A stretch of 64,000 nt of DNA from Voacanga thouarsii (lineage: Eukaryota; Streptophyta; Magnoliopsida; Gentianales; Apocynaceae): assembly GCA_026120185.1 (NCBI GenBank), contig JANUWF010001491.1, positions 2,232,001-2,296,000 on the forward strand, read 5' to 3'. Below are positions 54,588 to 64,000 of this stretch, in pieces (within the stretch, counting starts at the first letter, position 1; every line of letters begins with the position of its first letter). Made by a program: the position numbers and the translations under genes. A model generated the notes under the pieces. The model had not been told where the DNA came from and ran no database searches. It worked only from the letters and a program-made list of their open reading frames with translations.

Positions 54588-55730
54588 TTGCCTAGTTCGC
54601 ATGATAGTATGTTACCTTCTATTGTGAGTCCCACTTCACTTGAATTAAAACCATTGCCATCTCATCTTAAATATGCACATTTAAGTGAAGGAGAAATGTT
54701 ACCTATGATTATTGCTAACATTTTTTCCTTTTCCCAAGAAGAAAGGTTAGTTTCTGTACTTACGGACCACAAAACCACACTTGGTTGGACCTTAGCCGAC
54801 ATTAAGGAGATTAGCCCATCTATTTGTATGCATCGTATCATTTTAGAAGATGGGACTAAAACATCTAGGGGACCCCAAAGAAGATTGAACCCTCCAATGA
54901 TGGAAGTAGTGAAAAATGAGGTTTTAAAATTGCTAAAGGTTGGTATCATTTCTCCTATCACTAATTCTAGGTAGGTACGTCCAATTCATATAGTTCCTAA
55001 GAAAACCAGAATCACCTTAATGAGAATAAGGAAAGAGGAAAAGTCCCCACTAGACTTCAAAATAGTTGGAAAGTTTGCACCGACTATAGGACACTAAATG
55101 CTAACACTAGGAAGGACCATTTCCCCTTGCCTTTTATGGACCAAATATTATAGAGGCTTATTGGTTTTTCACATTTTTGCTTTTTAGATAGGTTCTCCAG
55201 ATATTTCCAAATTTTTATTGCACCCAAGGACCAAGAAAAGACCACATTCACATGCCTTTTTGGAACTTTTGCATATAGAAGAATGCCTTTTGGTCTTTGT
55301 AATGCTCTCGAAACTTTCCAAAGTTGCATGTTTTATATTTGTTTTGATTATATAACATATATTATTGAAGTTTTCATGGATGATTTCATTATGTAAGGAG
55401 ATTCCTTTTATACATGCTTGGAAAATTTGGAGCTTATTCTTAAAAAGTGCATTGAGACTAATCTTGTAATGAATTATGAAAAATGCCATTTTATGATTAC
55501 TCAAGGGATAGTTTTAGGGCATATCATTTCGGTTAAGGGAATTGAAGTTGATAAAGAAAAAATTGATCTCATCAAATCTCTTCCTTACCCTTCTAATATG
55601 TAAGGAATAAGAGTATTTTTAGGTTATGCTAGGCTTTATAGATGGTTCATCAAAGATTTTTCAAAAATTGCACAACCCTTGCGTCACTTGTTGGAAAAGG
55701 ATACAACTTTTGATTTTGATGAAAATTGAA
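54588..55730 (+). pseudogene. Element C reverse transcriptase with N-terminal linker, degenerate
   Basis: Linker LELKPLPSHLKYAHLSEGEM and ISPSICMHRIILEDG (54650-54855) leads into MMEVVKNEVLKLLKVGIISP. The polymerase continues in other frames: VCTDYRTLNANTRKDHFPLP (about 55075), FDRF-type FLDRFSRYFQIFIAPKDQEK, TFTCLFGTFAYRRMPFGLCN, VFMDDFIM (catalytic YVDD box altered) and VLGHIISVKGIEVDKEKIDL (55511-55570), then FIKDFSKIAQPL. Several frameshifts and stops are present. Confidence 0.88.
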
Positions 55731-56210
55731 AAAAGGCTTTTGATTTAGTTAAGGAAATATTGATTTTTGCACCTGTTATCCAACCACCAAATTAGGATTT
55801 TCCTTTTGAAATTATGTACGATGCAAGTGATAAGGCAGTAGGTGCGGTTTTAGGCTAAAGGGTAGATAAGGTTCCTTATATAATTTATTATGCTTCTCAT
55901 ACATTAAATCCTGCAACTATAATTACATTACCATCGAGAAGGAACTTTATGCTATTGTTCTTGCATTAGAAAATTTTTGTTCATACTTACTAGGAATCAA
56001 GGTAATTATTTTCTCTGATCATACAGCTTTGAGACACTTGCTCAAGAAAAAGGAGCTTAAGCATAGACTTTTGAGATGGATTCTTTTTCTCCAAGAATTT
56101 GATATTGAAATTCGTGATAAAAGGGGGCGGATAATTACTTAGTGGACCATTTGAGTAGGCTTACCTATGGCGGGGAAATATTACCTATCTCTGATTTATT
56201 TCCTGAAAAG
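55731..56210 (+). pseudogene. Element C RNase H, degenerate
   Basis: Fragments are FPFEIMYDASDKAVGAVLG (55800-55858) with the first catalytic Asp, PYIIYYASHTLNPAT, then frameshifted text, and FDIEIRDK...DHLSRL-type sequence near 56100-56160. Confidence 0.8.
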
Positions 56211-56836
56211 TATCTATATTTGTTGCTTGGCAGTTCTTCTTAGAATGCTAATATCATTAATTACATTGTCACTAAAGAACTACCAATGGATTTAACTAGG
56301 GCTCAAATGAAAGAATCAAACATGATGCCAAGCTCTATATTTGGGATGATCCTTATTTGTTGAAAATTTGTGCTAAAAATATCATGAGAAAATGTGTACC
56401 TAAAAAAGAATTTCAATCCATCCTTACAATTTGTCATACATTCGAGTGTGACGGTCATTTTGGTCCACAACGTACTACATGCAAAGTTCTTGAATATGGA
56501 TTCTTTTAGCCTAGTTTGCATAAAGATGTATATTTGTTTGTAAAGACATGTAAACCAGTGATTTGGGAGATTGTCTAAGAAGAATAAGATATGTCTTAAA
56601 TATATTTTACCTAGTGAGCAGTTATATATTTGGGGAGTTGATTTTTTGGGACTTTTTCCTAAATCTTTTGGGAATATGTATATCTTGTTGGTAGTGGACT
56701 ATGTTTCTAAATGGGTTAAAGCTAGAGCTACAAAAACTAATGATGCAAAAGTAGTAGTAGACTTTGTTAAGGATTAAATTTTCAATCGCTTTGGAGTTCC
56801 TAAGGCCATCATTAATGATAGAGGAAAATAATCACA
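56211..56836 (+). pseudogene. Element C integrase, N-terminal part only
   Basis: Zinc-binding region WDDPYLLKICAKNIMRKCVP, then ICHTFECDGHFGPQRTTCKV and LHKDVYLFVKTC (56336-56555). The core (56571-56777) reads [40 protein letters not shown], and AIINDRGK just before it dissolves near 56836. The catalytic Glu part, C-terminal part and 3' untranslated region are absent, so element C lost a block before its 3' LTR. Confidence 0.85.
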
Positions 56837-57716
56837 TTTTTTGTAGCACTTTTCCTCAGCTTTTTGGCATGCTTTTATGAGATAAAAAATGATTTTCAAC
56901 TCAAAACGTGTTTTCGTAGATCTTAAGGACTCTTGATAAAAAAGGAAAAAAAGAGTAGAATTAGGACTTAAATGTATATTTTTATGTTGAGAATAAATAT
57001 ATGTGAATTTGAGGTCTTAGAATACATATTTCCTAGTTTGTTTAAAGTGTTTTTTACAGGCACGGCTTGATGCATGGCCATGCATCAAGCCCTACAAAAT
57101 AGAATAGATATCAGAATATATACATGACCTAGTGCACGGCCGTGGAAGCTCCTGTGCATAATAGAGGACTAATTGATGCTCCTAGAAGTTTGCAAGAAAA
57201 TGAGGAAAAATATCTCTGCCATCTGCACAGCCAGAGGCACAGTCGTGATAGTGCACAACCACAATACATGGCCATGCAAGAATGTCATGCCAACTACGAG
57301 GATTTTCAAAGTTTTTTTATGCAAGACCAAGATGCACAGTCCTGCATACTTGCCATGCAAGCATCCTGAAGAATTTTAAGAATAGTTAAATTGATCTAAA
57401 GGTGGTGTAAACTTCCCAAATTCTACCAAGGACGGTTTAGATGACTTCTGTAAAAGCGAGGAACATCCAAAAACACATATGTCCTACATTCTTGAAGCTA
57501 TTTCTTCATGAAACCTATTTCTTTAAGGGAAAAGCATAAAAAAAGTCTAAGAAAGGAAGAGAACGGCAAGGAAGTAAGAAGACTTAAGATTGTGGGCTTC
57601 CTAAGATTAAATCTTTCACTATTTCTATTATTTTTTCTTATTTCCAAGTTTGTTTGCACTTAGTTTCTTTGTAATTCAAACAATTTAAGTTTTATCTATG
57701 TTTTTGAGGCTATGTC
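56837..57716 (+). mobile_element. Element C 3' LTR, truncated
   Basis: Matches the 5' LTR from about 57028 (TACATATTTC) to 57716 and is cut by Cop4 at GGCTATGTC. The exact LTR start between 56837 and 57000 is not resolved. The GC-richer island 57055-57375 has GCACGGCCGTGG, CATGGCCATGCA and GGCACAGTCGTG. Frames at 57142-57379 are artefacts. Confidence 0.75.
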
Positions 57717-59466
57717 TGTTACAACCATTACGTATGCATCAGCTATGCATTACATAGTAGAATTAAAAGAATTCTAGCTAAGAGGACTGCATGTATGTAT
57801 AATAGACAGATGAAAAGACAAATAAATATAATACCCTAACGGATGTCTCTATCACACAAAATTCTTCGACTCCGAAGGCGCGATCCAACACAACCATTGT
57901 GATTTCAATTGGCTAACTAGAGAACAACTTCTTCGCCACTGGAGTCCAAGTGTAGAACTCCCTATAGCAGTGTCCACTTGGAGGAAGGCTCAAGGAAGCA
58001 AACATTTTCTGTGCTAACAGAGAACGTGAAGGCAATTAGGGTTTGTTATCTAAGAACAGAAGAAAATGAGAGAGAAAAGAAAGTTGTGTTTGTTCTGGTT
58101 TTTTTTCTACCGAGAGAACTGTTCCCTTTCTACTATATTTAAAATGTAATCGGCATCCATTCTGGAGTAATCCCCAAAAAATCATAGAAACACACATTTC
58201 TACAAAATCTAATCAAATTAGAATTCACAAATTCTAATTGGAACCTATAAGTTTTAACAATCACAAATTGGCCCAAAATTATAACAAATTATAATTTGAC
58301 CACAATAACTTTTTCTACTCATAATTAACCCCATAATATTATTAAATAACATCTTGAATACCTAATCCTCTATTGTGTGTAACCTACTAGGTTTCCTGGT
58401 CTATTGGTAGCGAATATAAATTAATCCAAACGTCTTTGAGATTAATAATCCTTAATAATTTAGAATTAACTTATTAATTCTTATTAGGATTTGTTTATTA
58501 ATTCATTAATTAATAAACCAATATTCAACAGATCATAAGTGGTATCTAGCAACACATCATGACCACCCAAGAGTCCAGGAAGTCAAGTGGCATGACATGA
58601 ACCCTTCAATAACAAGTTACATTGCAATAAATTTCTATCACCTTACAATATCTCATTCGGCCTAGAATACAAAATTAGTGCCAACCCCCTCTAGAAGAAA
58701 TATTAATTCTTGCCCAAATATATTAATACTTGTACCAGGAATCTACTACTCTACATGTGCATCAATTGGAACTATTTCCAATACACAATAACCATGGGCA
58801 AGGATTTCACGGGTAGTAATTCCAACAAGGAGCTGTGAGAGATTCACCCCTACTATTAGGAGTGGTGAACCTTTTTTGACCCTCTTAACTACATTTATTT
58901 ACCATATATTATACCCAATATCCATCCCATAGGCAGCCCTTGATCTGGCTCCAGAGATTGGAATCAAAGTACAATGTGAGCAAACAAAGTTTTTTGGATA
59001 TCTCAAGTCTAAGGATTTTTGCACGTTTGCTATAACGAGATTCTATCAATGACACTAAATAGTTATCCTTGTGATTATCTCATCGCTAGGTTATCCAATG
59101 TACTTGTTCTATTAATAAGTATCCACGTGTTAACTTTGAATATCACAATATTCACAGATGCGAGAACCATCGCTTGATTAGAGCAGGAAGTCTAACACGT
59201 GCTAGTCTTAATGCATTAATGATGTCTTATCTCATTAATACTATGACAAAGGATTATTTAAGTATTAACATAATACAGTGTAGTAGGAATTGCACATCGT
59301 GATCTCTATCATGATTTCCTTAACACAGTGTTATAGTAGGGACTTTATCGAATAGTTATTTTATATGGAAGTAAAAAAGACAAACTGAGAGATAATACCT
59401 TGTATTATAAAACAAATGTATCATATACAAAGTACAAGTGATTACCACTAGGGCGCAAAATTAACA
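57717..59466 (-). mobile_element. Cop4 3' LTR
   Basis: 1750 bp. Plus-strand ends are TGTTACAACC and GGGCGCAAAATTAACA. Shared landmarks are AGGAAGTCAAGTGGCATGAC (near 58577) and ATCGTGATCTCTATCATGAT (near 59299, one mismatch in the inverted repeat). The LTR 3' end differs from Cop1, so it is a sub-lineage. Confidence 0.88.
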
Positions 59467-59475
59467 AACTCCCAC
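59467..59475 (-). promoter_or_regulatory. Cop4 polypurine tract
   Basis: Minus-strand GTGGGAGTT directly before the LTR. Confidence 0.85.
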
Positions 59476-60225
59476 TAGTACTAGGGTCAATCATTCATGT
59501 ATCTAATACCAAGTAACTCAACATGCCTATCTTATTTCTTCTGTGATAGTGCTTTTGTATGCGGGTCAGCTATGTTCTCTTCTGAGAGAACACTCTCTAT
59601 CATTACATCATTTCTATCTATGATCTCCTAAATCAAATGATAGTATCGTAGTATGTGCTTAGACTGTTGGTGAGACCGTGGTTCCTTTGCTTATGCAATG
59701 ACTCCATTGTTATTACAATATAATGATATTGGACCAACAACGCTAGAGACGCCTCCCAGTTCTATCACGAACTTCTTGATCCAAACTATATCCTTAGCTG
59801 CTTCAGAAGAAGTTATGCACTCAATTTCTGTCATAGAGTCAACAATAGTCTTTTGTTTGGAACTCTTCTAATTTATTGCCCCTCCACACAATGTAAACAC
59901 ATAGCCTGACTGTGATTTGAAATTATCTTTATCAGATTGAAAACTGACATCAGTATACCCATTTATTTTCAAATCACCTTCTCCACATACCAAGAATACA
60001 TCATTAGTCCTTCACAAGTACTTAAGAATATTCTTCACAGCTACTCAATGACCCTCACCAGGGTTAGAGTAGTATCTGCTTATTAAACTAAAAGCACAAG
60101 ATACATCAAGCCTCGTACATATCATAGTGTACATGATAGATCCAACTGCTAAAGTATATGGAATGTTATTCATGTGATCCTTTTCAACTTGTGTCTTGTG
60201 AGACATCAACTTTCAAAAGGCTTAT
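59476..60225 (-). pseudogene. Cop4 RNase H and end of reverse transcriptase
   Basis: Minus-strand reading gives IPYTLAVGSIMYTMICTR, SRYYSNPGEGH, DVFLVCGEGDLKINGYTDVS, SSEAAKDIVWIKKFVIELGG, VVGPISLYCNNNGVIA and KEPRSHQQSKHILRYYHL. It is close to Cop1 residues in the same region. A few stops interrupt it. It is cut at 60225. Confidence 0.85.
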
Positions 60226-60423
60226 TGTAACACCCCATATTTACATAACGTAGTGGGCTGTAATTTTATAGGATATCGCCCCGTCTAATTGCTTAGACAA
60301 GGGGTCTTTATAACAAATTTCACTCGATAGGTAGCGAAAATTTTTTTCTAACATAGAAAGTACAAGAATTTAGCTTTTGATACATACTCTCAAGGGTATA
60401 ACAAGTCCAAGGTATAGCATAAG
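60226..60423 (-). mobile_element. Fragment of a chromovirus-like LTR end
   Basis: Plus strand starts TGTAACACCCC and soon reads AAGGGGTCTTTATAAC. In reverse this resembles the end of the solo LTR at 32850-32921. It is interrupted by element E at 60424. Confidence 0.65.
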
Positions 60424-61452
60424 TGATATGATCTTGTGTGGGCTTTTTCTTGGTGTTGTGAGTGGTTTAGTTGGTTATGTGTTCAGCTCAACCAATGGGA
60501 CTAAAACAGAGATTCTTCTAGAGACAAAAAGGAGAAAATAAAATAATTACCTACCCTCTATCAAACCCTTCAAGAACTAAGCTTCAAAGACCCTCAAGAA
60601 CATTAGAAAGTTCTACTATAATCTAATCCCAATATCCTTGAAGCAATAAAGGTAAATAAGAACAAATAGAATAGAGAAAATATGTACTGAAGTAATGGAA
60701 TTCAAATAAACCTTAGAAGAACAAAGCAACTAAGACCTATTTAAAGAAACCACATTGGATTATCCATAAGATTTATGGACTTATTTATAAGGAGGACTAA
60801 CTCTTAAGCATAGTCTTGAGAAAGATGAACAAAAAGGCTAGGGCCTCTCAAGATTCTCTCTCAAGTTTGAATTAAAATGTGTGAATTGTGTTGTCAAATC
60901 ACTAAAGGTTCTATTTATATCACCCTAACCTTAGCTAAGTAATCCCTAAGGTTCTATTACAGTTTAAGGTCTTAATAAGTCTTTACAAACACTTAAAATT
61001 GGAGAAAGCCAGAGAAAACATAAAAAATGCGAGGCTGCCCAGGATGGAGCCGGCGCTGATTTGGACACTATACCCAGTGCCGGTTGCAATCTGTCTTGGG
61101 CGGTCGAATGCAAAAATAAAGCCGTTGTGGGGTAGATTGAAGTCGGCACCAATTTGGATGCTTGGGGCCGGCGCCGGCTGTCCACTGGAAGGCTTCCCTT
61201 GGTTAAGTTTCGTCTGCCTTTGTTGCTGGCTTGAGTTCTTGTTGGGGTTCTTCTTCGATAGTCATCAAAATGAACTCTTGACTAGTTTCCTCAACCTTCC
61301 AACCCACTTCCATTCTTAAGCATGGTTTGATGAGCAATTGAAAATTCTCTTGAAGCTTATTGGACCTAGATCTTATCATTAGTCCTTATCCTTGCATGGT
61401 CACGCCTCCCCCTCCTTAATCTTGACCTCCATGATGAAGTAGAGTCTCATCA
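60424..61452 (-). mobile_element. Element E 3' LTR
   Basis: 1029 bp. Plus strand TGATATGATCTTG to GAGTCTCATCA. Its left terminal bases equal those of element D. The GC-rich island 61030-61195 contains GAGCCGGCGCTGATTTGGAC, CAGTGCCGG and GGGGCCGGCGCCGGC. Frames at 60964-61319 fall on this island and are not genes. Confidence 0.8.
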
Positions 61453-62373
61453 TCTCCCCCTCCTTGGAAAGGATTCATCTTCGAATCATTACCATCATCT
61501 ACATCGAAATGAGAGAGGTCACTAACATTAAAAGTGGCGCTAACATGATACTCACTGGGTAAATCTATCTTATAAGCGTTATCTCCAACTTTAGCAACAA
61601 CTTGAAATAGACCATCCCCCCTTAGATCTAGTTTGCTCTGGCGTTGCGTGGGAAATATCTCTTTGCAAAGGTGCACCCATACCTAATCGCCGGGCTAAAA
61701 TAACACCTTTTTCCTTCCTTGATTGCACTTATGGGCAATTTCTTCATTGTGTTTTGCAATGGTTGCTTTCAGCTTCTCATAGACTACCTTCACCATTTCT
61801 GCCTTCTTAGCTCCATCGCGGTTCAACCGTTCACCTATAGGGCAAAGGAACCAAATCTAAAGGAGTTAGAGGATTAAAACCATATAAAATTTCAAAAGGA
61901 GAATAAGAAGTGGTATAGTGAATAGCCCTATTATAAGCAAACTCAATGTGTGGCAAGCACTCCTCCCAATTTTTCATGTTCTTCTTGATTATGGTCCGCA
62001 AGAGTTAGGTGAGTGTTCGGTTGACCACATCCGTTTGTTTGTCCGTTTGGGGATGACAATCTGTTGAAAACAAAAGATTAGTACCAAGCTTGTTTCATAA
62101 TACTCTCTAAAAATGGCTAAGGAATTTAGTATCCCTATCCAAGACAATAGTCCTTGGAATCCCGTGCATTCTCACCACATCCTTAAAGAATAAATCTACA
62201 ATATATGACACATCATTAGTCTTGGAACAAGCCACAAAATGAGCCATTTTAGAAAATCTATCAATAATCACAAATATAGAAGTCCTTACCCCCCTTGGAC
62301 CTAGGCAATCGTAAGATGAAGTCCACTGAAATATCAACCCAAGGCACAATAGATGTGGGCAAAGGAGTATAAA
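61416..62373 (-). pseudogene. Element E integrase, degenerate
   Basis: Read right to left. The core is at 62340-62110, with [20 protein letters not shown] and [17 protein letters not shown] (second Asp). Then QTDGQTDVVNRTLT (catalytic Glu, about 62060-62010), INLL texture and [20 protein letters not shown]. The C-terminal part (61676-61420) has LCKEIFPTQRQSKLDLRGDG, DNAYKIDLPSEYHVSATFNV and SDLSHFDVDDGNDSKMNPFQ, typical of chromovirus-like plant integrases. Its 3' end overlaps the polypurine tract and LTR start. Several stops are present. Confidence 0.82.
61453..61466 (-). promoter_or_regulatory. Element E polypurine tract
   Basis: Minus-strand AAGGAGGGGGAGA before the LTR start TGATGAGAC. 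Confidence 0.75.
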
Positions 62374-63533
62374 TGTTGGGTATCTCAGGCTCGTATTATA
62401 TACGGCGCAGCGGAAGAATAAAACGAAATACCATGCCAGGACCTGCCTATGTGTGGAAAACAAGACATAAAGATAACAAAAGTAACAACTTTTTACCTTT
62501 GTTTGATCGTCCGAAGAACAAAAATTTCTTCTTCAAGTCGAGGCGCGATCCAGCAATCCTCTTGATCAAACTCCACGAGAGTTGAACATATAATCACTAT
62601 AATCACAGTGTGTGATTATTTCTAACAATAATCCACATAGAAGAATACTCAAATACCAAAATTTCCTGTGCTAGCAGAAAAAGAAGGCGGCTAAGGTTCT
62701 TCACAAGAACAATCGAAAAAGAGAGAAGAAGAAGAGAAGGTTTAGGTGGTTGCAATTTTCATATGAATTCCACTCTAGGGTTTTTCGGTTATATCATATA
62801 AAATCGAAAAATTCATTGAAAATTTGGAATTCTAAAACAATTAGAGTTCCCTAATTATAATTGGAAACATCAAGCTCTCACAATTACAATTTGGACCACA
62901 AATTATAACTAATTATAATTTGTCCACAACAACTTTTCTTTCTCTCAATCAACCCCAATATGTTATCAAATAACATCTTGAGTGTATAATCCTTTATTGT
63001 GTGTGACCTATTAGGTTTCACAGTCAATTGGTAGTGAACATGAATTAATCCAAGCGTCTTTGAGATTAATAATCCATAATTAATTACAATTAATCCTATT
63101 AATTCTAATTTGGATTGGTTTATTAATTCATCAATTAATAAACCCATATTCCCAGTATCATGAGTGGTATCTAGCAATACATCATGACCACCCAAGAGTC
63201 TAGAAAGTTAAGTAGCTTGACATGAACCCTTCAATAACAAACTTCAGTGCAATTAACTCCTTTCACCATACAATATCTCATTCAGTTTGATGTACAAGAT
63301 TAGTGCCAACTCCTTCCAGAATTAATTCTTGCCCGAATATAATAGTACTTGTACCAGAAACCCACTACTCTAGATGTGTATCAATTTGAACTATTTCCAA
63401 TACATAATCGCCTTGGCCAAGGACTTTTCGAGTAGTAATTTTTACAGGTGACCGTGAGATATTCACCCCTACTATTAGGAGTGGTGAATTATTTATTAAC
63501 CCTCTCAACTAGTTTCGTTTACCTTACAATGTA
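62374..63533 (-). mobile_element. Copia LTR, cut by a chromovirus-like LTR
   Basis: Plus strand begins TGTTGGGTATCTCAGGCTCG, the reverse of the Cop1 LTR end. It carries the exact inverted repeat ATAATCACA-GTG-TGTGATTAT at 62599-62619 and AAGTCTAGAAAGTTAAG near 63196. About 590 bp of the expected 1.75 kb lie beyond 63533. The minus frame 62884-63195 corresponds to the LTR open frame in Cop1. Confidence 0.88.
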
Positions 63534-64000
63534 TGTAACACCCCCTACTACGTACCCTAAAAAGGGCGAGGATGTCACCCAGTCTTGAAGATAAGGGGTC
63601 TTTAAAACGAGGTATATAATATAAAGGCAAACCCAAGAAATCAAACTTAGATAAATAAAGGAAAACTCTTGTTACATCAGGCTCAAAACTAGAGCAAAAC
63701 TAAATAAATGCTATCATCTGATCCAGAAGCATAAAATAACAATTATCTCTCAAAACATAATGGAAAATAATAATAGCTTTAACTATTTCACATCCCGCCT
63801 GCTTAGCATAATTAAGCTCTTGAAAACATGATATAAAATAGTATGAGATTAACATCTCAGTAAGTCCTGTGCGTGCATATGGTACTTTGAACAGTTCGTA
63901 TATGCATAGCTGAAAACATTTGTAGAAATATTTGGCAAGTCATAAAATAATTAGGAGTGGAGTTTTCTCATTGATACACTTTGCATAAAATAAACCATCC
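63534..64000 (-). mobile_element. Chromovirus-like LTR, running off the window
   Basis: Plus strand starts TGTAACACCCCCTAC, then GGGGTCTTTAAAACGAGG and CTCAGTAAGTCCTGTGCGTGC. The reverse of these words lies near the end of the solo LTR at 32921 (AAGACCCCTTG; CACAAGGACTTAC). It is inserted in the copia LTR at 62374. Confidence 0.75.

Larger units (their letters stand above)
42466..57716 (+). mobile_element. Element C: Ty3/gypsy retrotransposon, split by Cop3
   Basis: 5' LTR (42466-43895 plus 52332-52575), tRNA-Asp-like primer site, gag, protease, reverse transcriptase, RNase H, part of integrase and a 3' LTR that ends at Cop4. Domain order is gypsy. Many stops and frameshifts mark it as old. 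The start of the 5' LTR and the end of the 3' LTR are both missing. Confidence 0.85.
57717..60225 (-). mobile_element. Cop4: truncated minus-strand copia element
   Basis: 3' LTR (57717-59466), purine tract and about 760 bp of RNase H coding sequence in reverse orientation, ending at a chromovirus-like LTR. It is inserted in the 3' LTR of element C. Confidence 0.88.
60424..62373 (-). mobile_element. Element E: Ty3/gypsy fragment with integrase
   Basis: 3' LTR (60424-61452), purine tract, and integrase C-terminal and core sequences in reverse orientation. It is interrupted by a copia LTR at 62374. The upstream part is outside or deleted. Confidence 0.82.

Noticed and set aside
60964..61319. 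Frames on both strands over the GC-rich part of element E's LTR
   Set aside because: They lie within an LTR, have no known domain, and their length follows from locally high GC content.
62374..62463. Start of the minus frame 62107-62463 as a new N-terminus for integrase
   Set aside because: The first residues are copia LTR sequence read through the insertion junction; the fusion is a chance product of nesting.

Overview
The window looks like plant nuclear, intergenic DNA. It is AT-rich, has no recognisable host gene, and is almost entirely nested LTR retrotransposons plus one CACTA-type DNA transposon. Plant signs are Ty1/copia primer sites of the TGGTATCAGAGCC type (initiator tRNA-Met), a tRNA-Asp-like primer site on a Ty3/gypsy element, and long TG...CA LTRs. 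I cannot name the species. All coding remnants carry in-frame stops or frameshifts, so every gene is called a pseudogene.

Layout, left to right. (1) 1-2696: minus-strand copia leader and 5' LTR, running off the left edge. (2) 2697-22336: minus-strand gypsy element 'A', whose 3' untranslated region holds a CACTA-like element (4000-7315, TSD ATC) and whose reverse transcriptase is split by a complete plus-strand copia element 'Cop1' (10630-19851, TSD GTAGT). (3) 22340-23009: gag fragment of another gypsy copy. (4) 23010-25395: part of a long chromovirus-like LTR. (5) 25396-38580: two copia LTR+leader units head to head, both lacking gag-pol and meeting at a short palindrome (35118-35149). The plus arm is interrupted by a solo copia LTR (28193-34271), itself interrupted by a 4.3-kb solo LTR (28618-32921, TSD GGGGT). 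(6) 38581-42465: a minus-strand gag-only LTR element 'D'. (7) 42466-57716: plus-strand gypsy element 'C', whose 5' LTR is split by copia element 'Cop3' (43896-52326, TSD ATTTA). (8) 57717-60225: truncated minus-strand copia 'Cop4'. (9) 60226-64000: chromovirus-like LTR pieces, minus-strand gypsy 'E' (60424-62373) and a further copia LTR (62374-63533).

One copia LTR lineage (about 1.75 kb, starting near TGTTAGTGTTATGCCC and ending near GAGATACCCAACA) occurs eight times, on both strands. It dominates the region and shares small inverted repeats that are candidate regulatory sites. The features most worth a second look are the head-to-head leader palindrome, the gag-only element D that shares its ends with the integrase-bearing element E, GC-rich repeated-word islands in the transcribed leaders or LTRs of unrelated elements, and the 158-bp tandem array beside a 740-bp microsatellite inside the CACTA-like element.

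All boundaries and similarities were judged by eye from the sequence; no alignment or database search was run.
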